From Prochlorococcus sp. AG-469-F22 (lineage in GTDB: Bacteria; Cyanobacteriota; Cyanobacteriia; PCC-6307; Cyanobiaceae): a stretch of 33,731 nt of DNA. The stretch spans positions 1-33,731 of the forward strand of contig QCSC01000009.1 in the NCBI GenBank assembly GCA_003211655.1. Reading direction: 5' to 3'. The number at the start of each line of letters is the position of its first letter. Within the stretch, counting starts at the first letter, position 1. Positions 1 to 9,128 of this stretch are shown in pieces. Made by a program: the position numbers and the translations under genes. The notes under the pieces are model-generated. The model had not been told where the DNA came from and did not search any database. It saw nothing but the letters and a program-made list of their open reading frames with translations.

Positions 1-226
1 TGGAGAAGTTCAGCAAGTAATCCCTCAAGCGTCTGAACTATTTAATGAGAATGATAAAGATAAATTATTATGGCTATTGGAAGGTCAAGTCTTATCTCAA
101 TCTGAGCTAGAAAGCTTGATTAAAATCTGTACTTCAGATAACAAACTAAAAATTGTTGTTGAAATGGGTGGTTCTAGAAAACTTGAATGGAAATCTTTAA
201 ATGATTACATATTGAATGAATTCTGA
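1..226 (+). CDS. ndhN: NAD(P)H-quinone oxidoreductase subunit N, C-terminal part (5' truncated by window edge)
   Basis: Open frame from base 2 reads GEVQQVIPQASELF...LLWLLEGQVLSQSELESLIKICTSDNKLKIVVEMGGSRKLEWKSLNDYILNEF* (stop 224-226). The 'VVEMGG..' end resembles cyanobacterial NdhN; ldpA follows immediately. Confidence 0.8.
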   Translation, partial: GEVQQVIPQASELFNENDKDKLLWLLEGQVLSQSELESLIKICTSDNKLKIVVEMGGSRKLEWKSLNDYILNEF

Positions 227-228
227 AA

Positions 229-1227
229 TTGAGTTATTTAAAAAAAAATAAGAACCTATCAGATAAATGGGTTAAATTAATTTGCGGGGCGAGCAATGAA
301 GATATTGTTGCCATAGAAGATTTAAGTGCTATTTATTCCGCTGCTGGAGTTGACTATATTGATGTTGCAGCTGACGAATCTATAGTTGAAGCAGCAAGAA
401 ATGGTATCAAATGGGCCAAAAAACTCTACGGTGCCTCTCCTGGATTGATGATAAGCATTAGTGATGGAAAGGATATACATTTTCGCAAAGCTAAATTTGA
501 TCCATTAAAGTGCCCTCTTAATTGTCCTAGGCCATGCGAAAGGATTTGCCCTACCTTTGCAATTGATTATTCTGGGGTAAAAGAAAATAAATGCTATGGA
601 TGTGGAAGATGTATAAATAGTTGTCCCCTAAATTTAATTTCTGAATATGAATATAAATTGTCAAATAATGACTTACCACAAACTCTACAAACAATAAAAC
701 CTGATGCAGTTGAAATTCATACGGAAATCAATAGGCTCGATTCTTTTATACAAGTTGCAAATATTCTCAAAACTTCAGGGATAGAATTAAAAAAAATATC
801 TGTAAGTTGCGGATTAAATCAATCCCAAAAAGGACCAAAAGATCTTTTAAAAGCTCTCTGGGAAAGATATGAAATTCTTGTCGAACATAATGTGCCGCTT
901 ATTTGGCAACTAGATGGAAGACCTATGTCTGGGGATCTTGCTCCAGCAACAGGTAAGGATACAGTTAAATTATGGAATAATATAGGATCTCATCTTCCCC
1001 CAGGTTTAATTCAACTAGCAGGAGGAACAAATGGAAAAACTCATGAATTTTTGAAAATAAATAATTTCCCTGATGGAATTGCCTTTGGGAGTTCTGCTAG
1101 AAAAATAATGCAACCATTTATAGAAGATGCCAACAAAAATAATAAAAAATTATATGAATATCCAGAAAAAATGGCTTTAGCAATAAAAAAAGCACAAAAA
1201 TTGCTTAACCCATGGAAAATCAGCTAA
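229..1227 (+). CDS. ldpA: LdpA-like iron-sulfur protein (light-dependent period, circadian input)
   Basis: 332-aa ORF with TTG start; ferredoxin-like Cys clusters CPLNCPRPCERICP and CYGCGRCINSCP; LdpA-type C-terminal domain; 2 nt after ndhN stop. Confidence 0.85.
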   Translation: MSYLKKNKNLSDKWVKLICGASNEDIVAIEDLSAIYSAAGVDYIDVAADESIVEAARNGIKWAKKLYGASPGLMISISDGKDIHFRKAKFDPLKCPLNCPRPCERICPTFAIDYSGVKENKCYGCGRCINSCPLNLISEYEYKLSNNDLPQTLQTIKPDAVEIHTEINRLDSFIQVANILKTSGIELKKISVSCGLNQSQKGPKDLLKALWERYEILVEHNVPLIWQLDGRPMSGDLAPATGKDTVKLWNNIGSHLPPGLIQLAGGTNGKTHEFLKINNFPDGIAFGSSARKIMQPFIEDANKNNKKLYEYPEKMALAIKKAQKLLNPWKIS

Positions 1228-1331
1228 TCCGCCTCTTTAATTAAATTAAAAAACAATTTCAGAAAATCTAGAATAAAAATTTAAATTTTTGATAGAAAAA
1301 AATCTAGTAATGTATTAAAATAAAAATTCAT

Positions 1332-1403
1332 TGGGCCGTCGCCAAGTGGTAAGGCATCGGGTTTTGGTCTCGACATTCCTAGGTTCGAATCCTAGCGGCC
1401 CAG
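1332..1403 (+). tRNA. tRNA-Gln (anticodon TTG)
   Basis: 72-nt cloverleaf: acceptor TGGGCCG/CGGCCCA, anticodon loop TTTTGGT, T-loop GGTTCGAATCC. Confidence 0.95.
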
Positions 1404-1420
1404 TTCTAAAACTTAGTTGA

Positions 1421-2197
1421 GTGAGCTCTCAGAAATTATTTCTATTTGATTTTGATGGGGTTATTGTTGATGGAATGAATGAATACTGGCACAGTTCATT
1501 ATTAGCTTTAGAAAAATTTATAAATTCTCCACAAATCTTAATTGATCAAAATCTTTACAAACAAGTTTCAAATACTTTCATAGAAATTAGACCCTGGGTT
1601 AAATATGGATGGGAGATGTTAATCATTGTCCACCAAATTATCAAAAGTGAAGATCAACTAAACAATCAAAACAAAATCAATTTCCTAAATAAATATCATC
1701 AAAATTGTCAGAAAGTTTTATTAGAAAATTCTTGGGTTGCTGAAGATTTACAAAAATGTCTTGATAAAGCAAGAAAATATCAAATAGATAATGATTTTGA
1801 CAATTGGGTAAAATTACATCAGCCATTTTATGAAGTTATAGTTTTTATAGAAAAATTAAAGAAAGAAAAAATCAAGACGGGAATCATAACAACGAAAGGA
1901 AAAATATTTGCAAGCAAAATTCTTGAAAAATTAAATATTTTCCCGGAGTTAATTTTTGGCTATGAATCGGGAACAAAAGTTGATATTATTTCAGAACTCT
2001 GGAGAGAATATGAAATCATGGGCTTTATCGAAGATAGGAGAAATACACTTCTTGATATAAAGCAAAACCCTGTGACAAGTAACATTCCTTGCTACTTAGC
2101 TGATTGGGGCTATTTAAAAAATATAGATAGATTTAATTTGCCGCTTGAAATTAAATTATTAAAGTTGAAAAGTTTAGGAGATTTACTTGCAATTTAA
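1421..2197 (+). CDS. HAD-superfamily hydrolase
   Basis: 258 aa, GTG start; N-terminal LFLFDFDGVIVDG matches the DxDGxxxD HAD motif; later KTGIITTKG motif. Confidence 0.8.
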   Translation: MSSQKLFLFDFDGVIVDGMNEYWHSSLLALEKFINSPQILIDQNLYKQVSNTFIEIRPWVKYGWEMLIIVHQIIKSEDQLNNQNKINFLNKYHQNCQKVLLENSWVAEDLQKCLDKARKYQIDNDFDNWVKLHQPFYEVIVFIEKLKKEKIKTGIITTKGKIFASKILEKLNIFPELIFGYESGTKVDIISELWREYEIMGFIEDRRNTLLDIKQNPVTSNIPCYLADWGYLKNIDRFNLPLEIKLLKLKSLGDLLAI

Positions 2198-2211
2198 TTA
2201 TCTTCAGCTAA

Positions 2212-2225
2212 AGTACACATGTACT
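2212..2225. promoter_or_regulatory. Putative cyanobacterial LexA (SOS) box upstream of recA
   Basis: AGTACACATGTACT, inverted arms AGTAC/GTACT, fits the cyanobacterial LexA consensus RGTACNNNDGTWCB; about 80 bp upstream of the recA start. Confidence 0.7.
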
Positions 2226-2306
2226 ATGAATTGTAATTATTAATTTTAGATTTATTTAAAAATTATAGATTTAAAAATAATTATGAGAACTTATCAATAA
2301 ATTAAA

Positions 2307-3419
2307 ATGAGTTTAGAAGAAAGAAGAAAAAAGGATTCAAAGGAATCCTCATCTGAAGAGAAAAACAAAGCATTAAATCTAGTCTTAGGACAAATAGAAA
2401 GAAACTTTGGTAGAGGATCAATAATGAGGCTTGGAGATGCCTCCAGAATGAAAGTGGAAACAATATCTACAGGAGCTCTTACATTAGACTTGGCATTAGG
2501 AGGAGGATATCCAAAGGGAAGAGTGGTTGAAGTTTACGGACCTGAAAGTTCAGGAAAAACAACCCTAACTCTTCACGCAATAGCAGAAGTACAGAAAAAT
2601 GGAGGTATAGCAGCATTTGTTGATGCTGAACATGCTTTAGATCCAGTCTATGCCGCCTCCCTAGGAGTGGATGTCGAGAATTTACTAGTTTCGCAGCCAG
2701 ATACAGGTGAAATGGCTTTAGAAATAGTTGATCAACTCATAAGATCAACTGCCGTAGACCTTGTTGTTGTTGACTCAGTAGCAGCATTAACTCCTAGAGC
2801 AGAAATAGAAGGTGAAATGGGAGATCACGTTATAGGAAGCCAGGCAAGACTAATGAGTCAAGCAATGAGGAAAATAACTGGTAATATTGGTAAATCAGGA
2901 TGTACAGTGATATTCCTCAATCAATTACGGTTAAAAATCGGAGTGACATATGGAAATCCAGAGACAACTACAGGAGGTAATGCATTAAAGTTTTATGCTT
3001 CAGTAAGACTTGACATTAGGAGAATTCAGACTCTTAAAAGAGGTACAGAAGAATATGGAATAAGAGCAAAAGTAAAAGTAGCAAAAAATAAAGTAGCCCC
3101 TCCATTTAGAATTGCAGAGTTTGATATTCTATTCGGCAAAGGAATAAGTACGACAGGATGTTTATTAGATTTAGCAGAAGAGACTAATATAATAATTAGG
3201 AGAGGTGCTTGGTATAGTTACGAAGGAGAAAACATTGGACAAGGAAGAGATAACACAATTATTTGGTTGGATCAGAACTTAGAAATAAAGAATAAAGTAG
3301 AATCTATTGTCAAGGCGAAACTAACAGAAGGTACTGAAGTAAGTTCTAATTCGATGAAAGCATTAAATAATAATCCAGAAAATGCTGTGATTGCTAATAA
3401 CATCAAGAAAATAGCTTAG
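2307..3419 (+). CDS. recA: Recombinase RecA
   Basis: 370 aa; GPESSGKTT Walker [28 protein letters not shown]: canonical RecA. Confidence 0.99.
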   Translation: MSLEERRKKDSKESSSEEKNKALNLVLGQIERNFGRGSIMRLGDASRMKVETISTGALTLDLALGGGYPKGRVVEVYGPESSGKTTLTLHAIAEVQKNGGIAAFVDAEHALDPVYAASLGVDVENLLVSQPDTGEMALEIVDQLIRSTAVDLVVVDSVAALTPRAEIEGEMGDHVIGSQARLMSQAMRKITGNIGKSGCTVIFLNQLRLKIGVTYGNPETTTGGNALKFYASVRLDIRRIQTLKRGTEEYGIRAKVKVAKNKVAPPFRIAEFDILFGKGISTTGCLLDLAEETNIIIRRGAWYSYEGENIGQGRDNTIIWLDQNLEIKNKVESIVKAKLTEGTEVSSNSMKALNNNPENAVIANNIKKIA

Positions 3420-3421
3420 AT

Positions 3422-3667
3422 TTATAATGAATCAGCTGGAGTCCACCAACCTGCAGCTGGTCCAATAAATCTAACAATTACCCACAAGATAACTAAACCT
3501 CCAATTCCATACCAACTAGCTTTTATACTTAATTTCATTAAACCATCTCTCTGATTAATAGTAAGAGGCAGCCAATCAAATATTCTAGGTGATTCGTCTG
3601 ACTTAGATTTAGTATTGTTTTGTTTAGGAGGAAGACCTAATGATTTTCTCCTTTTTGCTTCTCCCAT
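3422..3667 (-). CDS. DUF2839 family membrane protein
   Basis: 81 aa; MGEAKRRKSLGLPPK N-terminus plus one TM segment; convergent with recA. Confidence 0.75.
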   Translation of the reverse strand: MGEAKRRKSLGLPPKQNNTKSKSDESPRIFDWLPLTINQRDGLMKLSIKASWYGIGGLVILWVIVRFIGPAAGWWTPADSL

Positions 3668-3694
3668 ATTTAAAGATATTTCCTAAATAATAAC

Positions 3695-5143
3695 CTAATC
3701 GTAAGGAAGCATATAGTTTATTTGTTTTGAAGGTTGAATACTTTTTAAAATTAATCTACCCCATTTTCTTTTATGTGCTCTACCATCAAGAATAATTAAT
3801 TTACCAGCGTTTTTTCTTAAAGGTGAAATAGACCTTTCTAATTTTTGTATTGCCTCAGGCAGTAAAAATTCTCGGAACCAATCTTTAGAAAGATTTCTAT
3901 TATGAGAAACAGTCAATGCATTGATAGGCTCTTCAATGCGTGGGATTGGTAGTAATGGAATAATTATTTGTTCTGGACTTTTTATACAATAGGAGTTATT
4001 AATCCACCAGGTATAGCTAGCACATAGAATTTCATTATTAAACAATGGAATATTCTCTAGCAAAACTCGCTTTCCATAGATAGAGGCTAATTCTGTAGCA
4101 AATTTAAGCTTCAAATCAACGTCATCAGATAAAAATAAAGTCAGACCTTTTGAGAAAATAATTAATTTTTTAGACTTATCTAAAATATTATTTGTAAACA
4201 TTGGATTATTTGGGAGCATTTGTCTGGGTGGAACGTATACTAAGATTTTATTTTCAATAAAATTACTCCTAAAGTTCATTACCAAATCAATATTTAAACG
4301 TTCTTTTTTGAGGTACTTTTGAAAAAAATTATCTTCTCTTAATGCGGATAAAAAAACAAATTTATTATTAATTAGTAAATGTTTTATCTGAGAGAGTTCA
4401 TCTATAGGTTCTAAATAAAAATTCCACTCAAAATTTATATCATCTAAAGTTACCCAGCAAGCCCAACCTTCAGAAAGAGCATTACTTACCCTCAAAAATT
4501 GATCAGAATATGAAGAGTTTTCAAAAAAGAAATTAGAAAGAAAATTTATTTCTTCTTTATCTAAAAAAATACTCCTACTATCTAAAACTTTTCTCAAGAA
4601 AAACTTCTTTTTAAGTAGGTTGTACGTACTAATTATCTTTTGACTTTTAGATGATGATTGTTCAAATTTATGAAACCAATTTTTTTTCAAAAAGGAAATC
4701 CTAAAATAATTTTTCAAATCTTCTTTTATATTTTCAATCCCAGAAAAAATAATGCGGTGATTACTAGAATTAAAAATATTTACATCACCTAGCAGTTTTT
4801 CCAGAGAGATAAAACAAACTCGATGATTTGAAAAAATTATTTGATCATTTTCTAAAATAAAATTCAACCCAAGACTTTTTAATTCTCCTAAGTAATTATT
4901 TTTTAAAAATTCTATTTTGTCTTGAGATAAAACAAAAGTCGAATTTTCTTCGAATAAAAATATAGAAATCAACAGAGCAGGTAGCCAAATATTAGTAGAA
5001 AAAATTTCTGAGTTAATCAGATAAGTTTCATTTGTTTGAAGACACTTTGAAACTATTCTCCCGAAAGAATATATATGATCCCAATCTATCTCATGGGATC
5101 TAATAAATCTTTTTAAGTACTGATGACTTAAAATTTCAAGCAT
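3695..5143 (-). CDS. DinG/Rad3-type helicase relative with degenerate ATPase motifs
   Basis: 482 aa; C-terminal LLPEAIQKLERSISPLRKNAGKLIILDGRAHKRKWGRLILKSI resembles the DinG Helicase_C_2 end (P.AIQKL.R..GRLIR...G.v.ilD.R...k.yG). No recognisable GKT or DEAH motif. Confidence 0.6.
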   Translation of the reverse strand: MLEILSHQYLKRFIRSHEIDWDHIYSFGRIVSKCLQTNETYLINSEIFSTNIWLPALLISIFLFEENSTFVLSQDKIEFLKNNYLGELKSLGLNFILENDQIIFSNHRVCFISLEKLLGDVNIFNSSNHRIIFSGIENIKEDLKNYFRISFLKKNWFHKFEQSSSKSQKIISTYNLLKKKFFLRKVLDSRSIFLDKEEINFLSNFFFENSSYSDQFLRVSNALSEGWACWVTLDDINFEWNFYLEPIDELSQIKHLLINNKFVFLSALREDNFFQKYLKKERLNIDLVMNFRSNFIENKILVYVPPRQMLPNNPMFTNNILDKSKKLIIFSKGLTLFLSDDVDLKLKFATELASIYGKRVLLENIPLFNNEILCASYTWWINNSYCIKSPEQIIIPLLPIPRIEEPINALTVSHNRNLSKDWFREFLLPEAIQKLERSISPLRKNAGKLIILDGRAHKRKWGRLILKSIQPSKQINYMLPYD

Positions 5144-5236
5144 TATATAATTTTAGTAATATCAAATTGAAAAAAACATGATCTTAATATACAAAAAATT
5201 GGTATCAATATAAAAAAGCCTCAAATAAATAAATCA

Positions 5237-6076
5237 ATGAATATTGGAATTGTAGGTCTAGGACTTATTGGTGGTTCAATAGGATTAAAACTCCAAAGAT
5301 TAAAACACACTATTTATGGAGTCACAAACAATAACCTTAATAAAAAAAAGGCAATAGAGAGAAATCTGGCAAACGTTGTTAGCTGCGATTTAGGCATCCT
5401 AAAAGAATGTTCTCTAATTATATTGGCATTACCGATTAAAGATCTAATCCATCCTTCTAACGATCTAATAAATGCGATTCCAAAAGATTCGATAGTAACC
5501 GATGTCGGTTCTATAAAAGAACCAATAATAAACACATGGGGGGAAATACATCCATTATTTATTGGTTCACATCCCATGGCAGGCACAGAAGAAAAAGGAG
5601 TTGAATCAGGTTTCGAAGGTTTATTAGAAAATGCAAAATGGATTATCACTCCTACGTCGAAAACCAATTCACAATCATTAAAAACGCTAAGTAAATTAAT
5701 AACTTCTATGCAATGTGAGATTTATAAAGCATCACCAAAAGAGCATGATGAAGCAGTTTCTTTAATATCTCATTTACCGATATTTGTTGCTTCTTCATTA
5801 ATAAAAACTGCCAATGCAGAGAAAAATGAATCGCTATTGGCTCTAACTCAAAGACTTGCCGCTACAGGATATGCGGATACAACAAGAGTAGGAGGTGGAA
5901 ATCCCAATTTGGGGTTGGATTTGGCTATAAATAATCAGAAAAATATCTTAAAAGCAATTAAAGAATTTAAAAAAAATATTAATGAAATCGAATCTCTAAT
6001 CAAAAATAATAAGTGGGAATTGTTATCTGAAAAACTTACAAAATCGATAGAAACAAGATCAAATTTTACAAATTAA
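5237..6076 (+). CDS. tyrA: Prephenate/arogenate dehydrogenase
   Basis: 279 aa; NIGIVGLGLIGGSIGLKL Rossmann motif, DVGSIK, GSHPMAGTE, SLISHLP: TyrA hallmarks. Confidence 0.93.
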   Translation: MNIGIVGLGLIGGSIGLKLQRLKHTIYGVTNNNLNKKKAIERNLANVVSCDLGILKECSLIILALPIKDLIHPSNDLINAIPKDSIVTDVGSIKEPIINTWGEIHPLFIGSHPMAGTEEKGVESGFEGLLENAKWIITPTSKTNSQSLKTLSKLITSMQCEIYKASPKEHDEAVSLISHLPIFVASSLIKTANAEKNESLLALTQRLAATGYADTTRVGGGNPNLGLDLAINNQKNILKAIKEFKKNINEIESLIKNNKWELLSEKLTKSIETRSNFTN

Positions 6077-6082
6077 ACAATC

Positions 6083-7588
6083 TTATAAATAAAAATCATT
6101 AATTCCTTTAGAAGCTAAAATTTGCCTTGAAACCATTACTGCTGACTGACTAACACCCGCTGTCCCTTCTCCAGGATAAATAGAATCACCACATAACCAT
6201 AAACCTTTAAAAGGAGTTCTACTTGATAACCCAAATAATCCAAAAATATCAGGATTTTGACCTAGACCACCTACTATCCCATTTGGCCTATTAGTCCACC
6301 TTTCAAATCCTAATGGGGTAGCCAATTCCTTATGAAGCCAATTTTCAGAAGCAATATCAAATTGGTTTTCAAGTACCATTGATATTTTTTGTAAATACTC
6401 CTTTTTTTTCTTTATGTAGTCATGTTTATCTAAACTAAACCAGTCGTTCGTTTTTGTAAAAAGACTTGCTATCAATGTAATCTCCCCTTTTGGAGCTCTT
6501 CCATCTCCCTCCTCACTTATGGATACAAAAAGTGACCCTAATTCATTTGAAACAAACTGATAATGATTGGAAGAGATTACTTTAATATGTTCTTTTTTTA
6601 AAGCTGAATAAAAGACCAACGCACCGCTTGGATCAGGAAGACTTTGTATTCTTTTTTTATAATTGTAAGTATTATCTAGAGGATTTTCTAGATGTTTCAA
6701 AAGAGATTGTGGAGGAGGTGTATAAATTACATCATCGGCGAAGTAAACCATCTTCTCTAGCTTAGATGATGCACAAACTTTCCAACTCTTTTTTACATCA
6801 TCAAAATTAATGGAATTTACTTTTTGCCCGAAAACAATATTAACTCCCCTTTTTTTTAATGAATCTTCTAAAGCATCACTTAAAGCCTGCATTGATTTTT
6901 TCAAGTGCCATAAACCATGTGGTTTTTGACACATTTGCAACACTGTAGAACCATATAGAGCTGCAGTGTTATAGACATCTTCTTGTGAATAAAGCTTTAA
7001 TTGCAAATTAAGAAACTTAATTAATCTTTCATCATTAGATAATCCACAAAAACGTAAAAGATCAAAGATAGTAGATTTAATCAATATTCCTGTAACTAAA
7101 TTCGTTGGAACTAATGCTTTAAGAAGTTGCGAAAAATCCCAAAAATTCTTGACGGGTAATACAGGGTTATTATTAGCAAAAGTCCAATTACTCTGATGAA
7201 TTAGATTACATAGTAGCCAAAATTGACGACTACCTGGGAACTGTATCTCCCTCTCCTTAATCCATTCATCTTTGTCATACCAAATAGGAATTGGCTTGCT
7301 GCCATCTTTTAAATCAACAATGCAAGCTGGATTTAAGATGGATGCTTCAGGAAGAGGAATATCTAAAAATTTAAAAATCTTAGAGTGTATTCCCCCTTCT
7401 TCCAAACCGGCGACTTGAGTTGCTCCAACATCAAAAATATATCTTTTTCTTTTAAAGGTTCCTGCACAACCTCCAGATTGAGTATGCGACTCAATCAAAG
7501 TCACTGAAAGCCCTATTTTTGATAAAATTGCTGCAGAAGTTAGCCCTGCTATACCAGCACCAACAACAACAATTTCAGTCTTTGACAT
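6083..7588 (-). CDS. crtD: Carotenoid desaturase/isomerase family FAD protein, likely C-3',4' desaturase CrtD-like
   Basis: 501 aa; VVVGAGIAGLTSAAILSKIGLSVTLIES dinucleotide-binding motif and CGDSIYPGEGTAGVSQSA C-terminal FAD motif. The CrtD versus CrtH paralog choice is from recall. Confidence 0.7.
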   Translation of the reverse strand: MSKTEIVVVGAGIAGLTSAAILSKIGLSVTLIESHTQSGGCAGTFKRKRYIFDVGATQVAGLEEGGIHSKIFKFLDIPLPEASILNPACIVDLKDGSKPIPIWYDKDEWIKEREIQFPGSRQFWLLCNLIHQSNWTFANNNPVLPVKNFWDFSQLLKALVPTNLVTGILIKSTIFDLLRFCGLSNDERLIKFLNLQLKLYSQEDVYNTAALYGSTVLQMCQKPHGLWHLKKSMQALSDALEDSLKKRGVNIVFGQKVNSINFDDVKKSWKVCASSKLEKMVYFADDVIYTPPPQSLLKHLENPLDNTYNYKKRIQSLPDPSGALVFYSALKKEHIKVISSNHYQFVSNELGSLFVSISEEGDGRAPKGEITLIASLFTKTNDWFSLDKHDYIKKKKEYLQKISMVLENQFDIASENWLHKELATPLGFERWTNRPNGIVGGLGQNPDIFGLFGLSSRTPFKGLWLCGDSIYPGEGTAGVSQSAVMVSRQILASKGINDFYL

Positions 7589-7592
7589 TAAA

Positions 7593-8471
7593 ATGCAAAA
7601 AATACCACATATCGAACTTAACGAAATTTGTTATCAATTAGGTGAAGGATCACCAAAAAGTATAAAACAAGTTTTTGGGGGAGATATTCATGATTCGTGG
7701 CAAATAGAATTTAACAATGCTAAATTCTTTCTTAAAAGAAATGCAAGAGAAGGAAGATTTCTAGAATTTGAAAAATCTTGCCTTAATAATCTACAAAAAT
7801 ATCTTAACTATGAAAACTTAATCGTTCCTAAAATCATTTCCTACTTAGAGATTAATAATGTAGAACTTTTATTATTGGAATGGATAGATATGAAGAATAG
7901 TGATCAGGAAAAATTAGGAAGGGGTTTAGGAGAAATGCATATTGAATCAAATAAATTTAATCAACCAAGTTTTGGATATCCAATTCATGGTTTTATAGGA
8001 ACCACAAATCAAATAAAAGGATGGGAAAAGGATTGGATTAAATGTTTTATTAATTTAAGAATTGAACCTCAATTAGCAATCTTAGAAAAAGATTTTTTAG
8101 AAATTGATATTAAAAATAAAATAAAGAGAAAAATTGAATCGGTACTACTTGACCATGAACCCATGAAATCACTTGTTCATGGTGATTTATGGGCGGGAAA
8201 TATCGGAGTAACTCTTATGAATAAAGGTGTAATATTTGACCCTGCATCTTGGTGGGCAGATTGTGAAGTAGACATTGCTATGACAAGATTATTTGGTAAT
8301 TTTCGAAATGAATTTTACGAAAATTATCATAAAATTATTCCAATTAAAAAAGGATCTGAAAGAAGAACTATTATTTATAATTTTTATCACATATTAAATC
8401 ATGCCAATATGTTTGGTGGTTCATATTGTCATCAAGTCCAAAGTTACATCAGGAATATATTGAATATGTAA
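7593..8471 (+). CDS. Fructosamine kinase family protein
   Basis: 292 aa; LVHGDLWAGNIG...FDPASWWADCEVDIAMTRLFG is the fructosamine-3-kinase/APH-like catalytic core. Confidence 0.88.
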   Translation: MQKIPHIELNEICYQLGEGSPKSIKQVFGGDIHDSWQIEFNNAKFFLKRNAREGRFLEFEKSCLNNLQKYLNYENLIVPKIISYLEINNVELLLLEWIDMKNSDQEKLGRGLGEMHIESNKFNQPSFGYPIHGFIGTTNQIKGWEKDWIKCFINLRIEPQLAILEKDFLEIDIKNKIKRKIESVLLDHEPMKSLVHGDLWAGNIGVTLMNKGVIFDPASWWADCEVDIAMTRLFGNFRNEFYENYHKIIPIKKGSERRTIIYNFYHILNHANMFGGSYCHQVQSYIRNILNM

Positions 8472-8478
8472 ACTAAAT

Positions 8479-8856
8479 TTATCCTAAATATGTTTTTTTG
8501 AGATTTTGGACCTTTTCTAAAACTGCTTCACGATTTTCACTTGTACGAAGATTTTGCCAACTCCATTGACCTACAACCACTACTCCTAGTAATTCTAGAA
8601 GGCCAGGAAGAATTGGAAAAAAATTAATCGTGTCAATAATAACTTTAATTATTATTTGAGCGATAACTACAACGGCAATTATGCCTGCTGCTTTACCATA
8701 CTTTCCCATTTGGGTCCAATCAATAGTTCCAAGTGTTTCATTGATTTTTCCCATTACATCAGAATACTTCTCTGAAAAGCTTTTACTTTCTGAGTTTGTT
8801 TCGGAGCCGGAGTCTTGATTTGACTCAGGAGTGTTATCACTCATGAATTCAGTCAA
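8479..8856 (-). CDS. CAAD-domain (CURT1-like) thylakoid membrane protein
   Basis: 125 aa; acidic N-terminus, two TM helices, C-terminal GQWSWQNLRTSENREAVLEKVQNLKKTYLG typical of CAAD domains. Confidence 0.8.
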   Translation of the reverse strand: MTEFMSDNTPESNQDSGSETNSESKSFSEKYSDVMGKINETLGTIDWTQMGKYGKAAGIIAVVVIAQIIIKVIIDTINFFPILPGLLELLGVVVVGQWSWQNLRTSENREAVLEKVQNLKKTYLG

Positions 8857-9128
8857 TTTAATATATGAACCAGACAGTATCGGAAAAAATGTCTGTTGAC
8901 TACCTTTTTGTTATGCATAATTCCGAACCGAAACATTTTGTATTCTGAAATATATATTGATACTAGTAAAGTTTTAAGATATTTAACCCCAAATTTGATT
9001 TATAAAAACTTCACAATATCATCTTGTTCTAACAAAAAACACTTAAAACTTCATCAACATAAAAAAATAAAAAGACTAAGATAATTATTTAAATTATTAT
9101 ATTTTCATAGATAATTTTTGTAATAAAA

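Noticed and set aside
5314-5667. 117-aa antisense ORF inside tyrA
   Set aside because: Fully antisense to a well-supported TyrA; composition looks like codon-mirror artefact and no domain is recognisable.
8896-9084. 62-aa ORF with TTG start between the CAAD gene and moeB
   Set aside because: AT-rich, no ribosome site or family signal; more likely the upstream regulatory region of moeB. It could be revisited if conserved.
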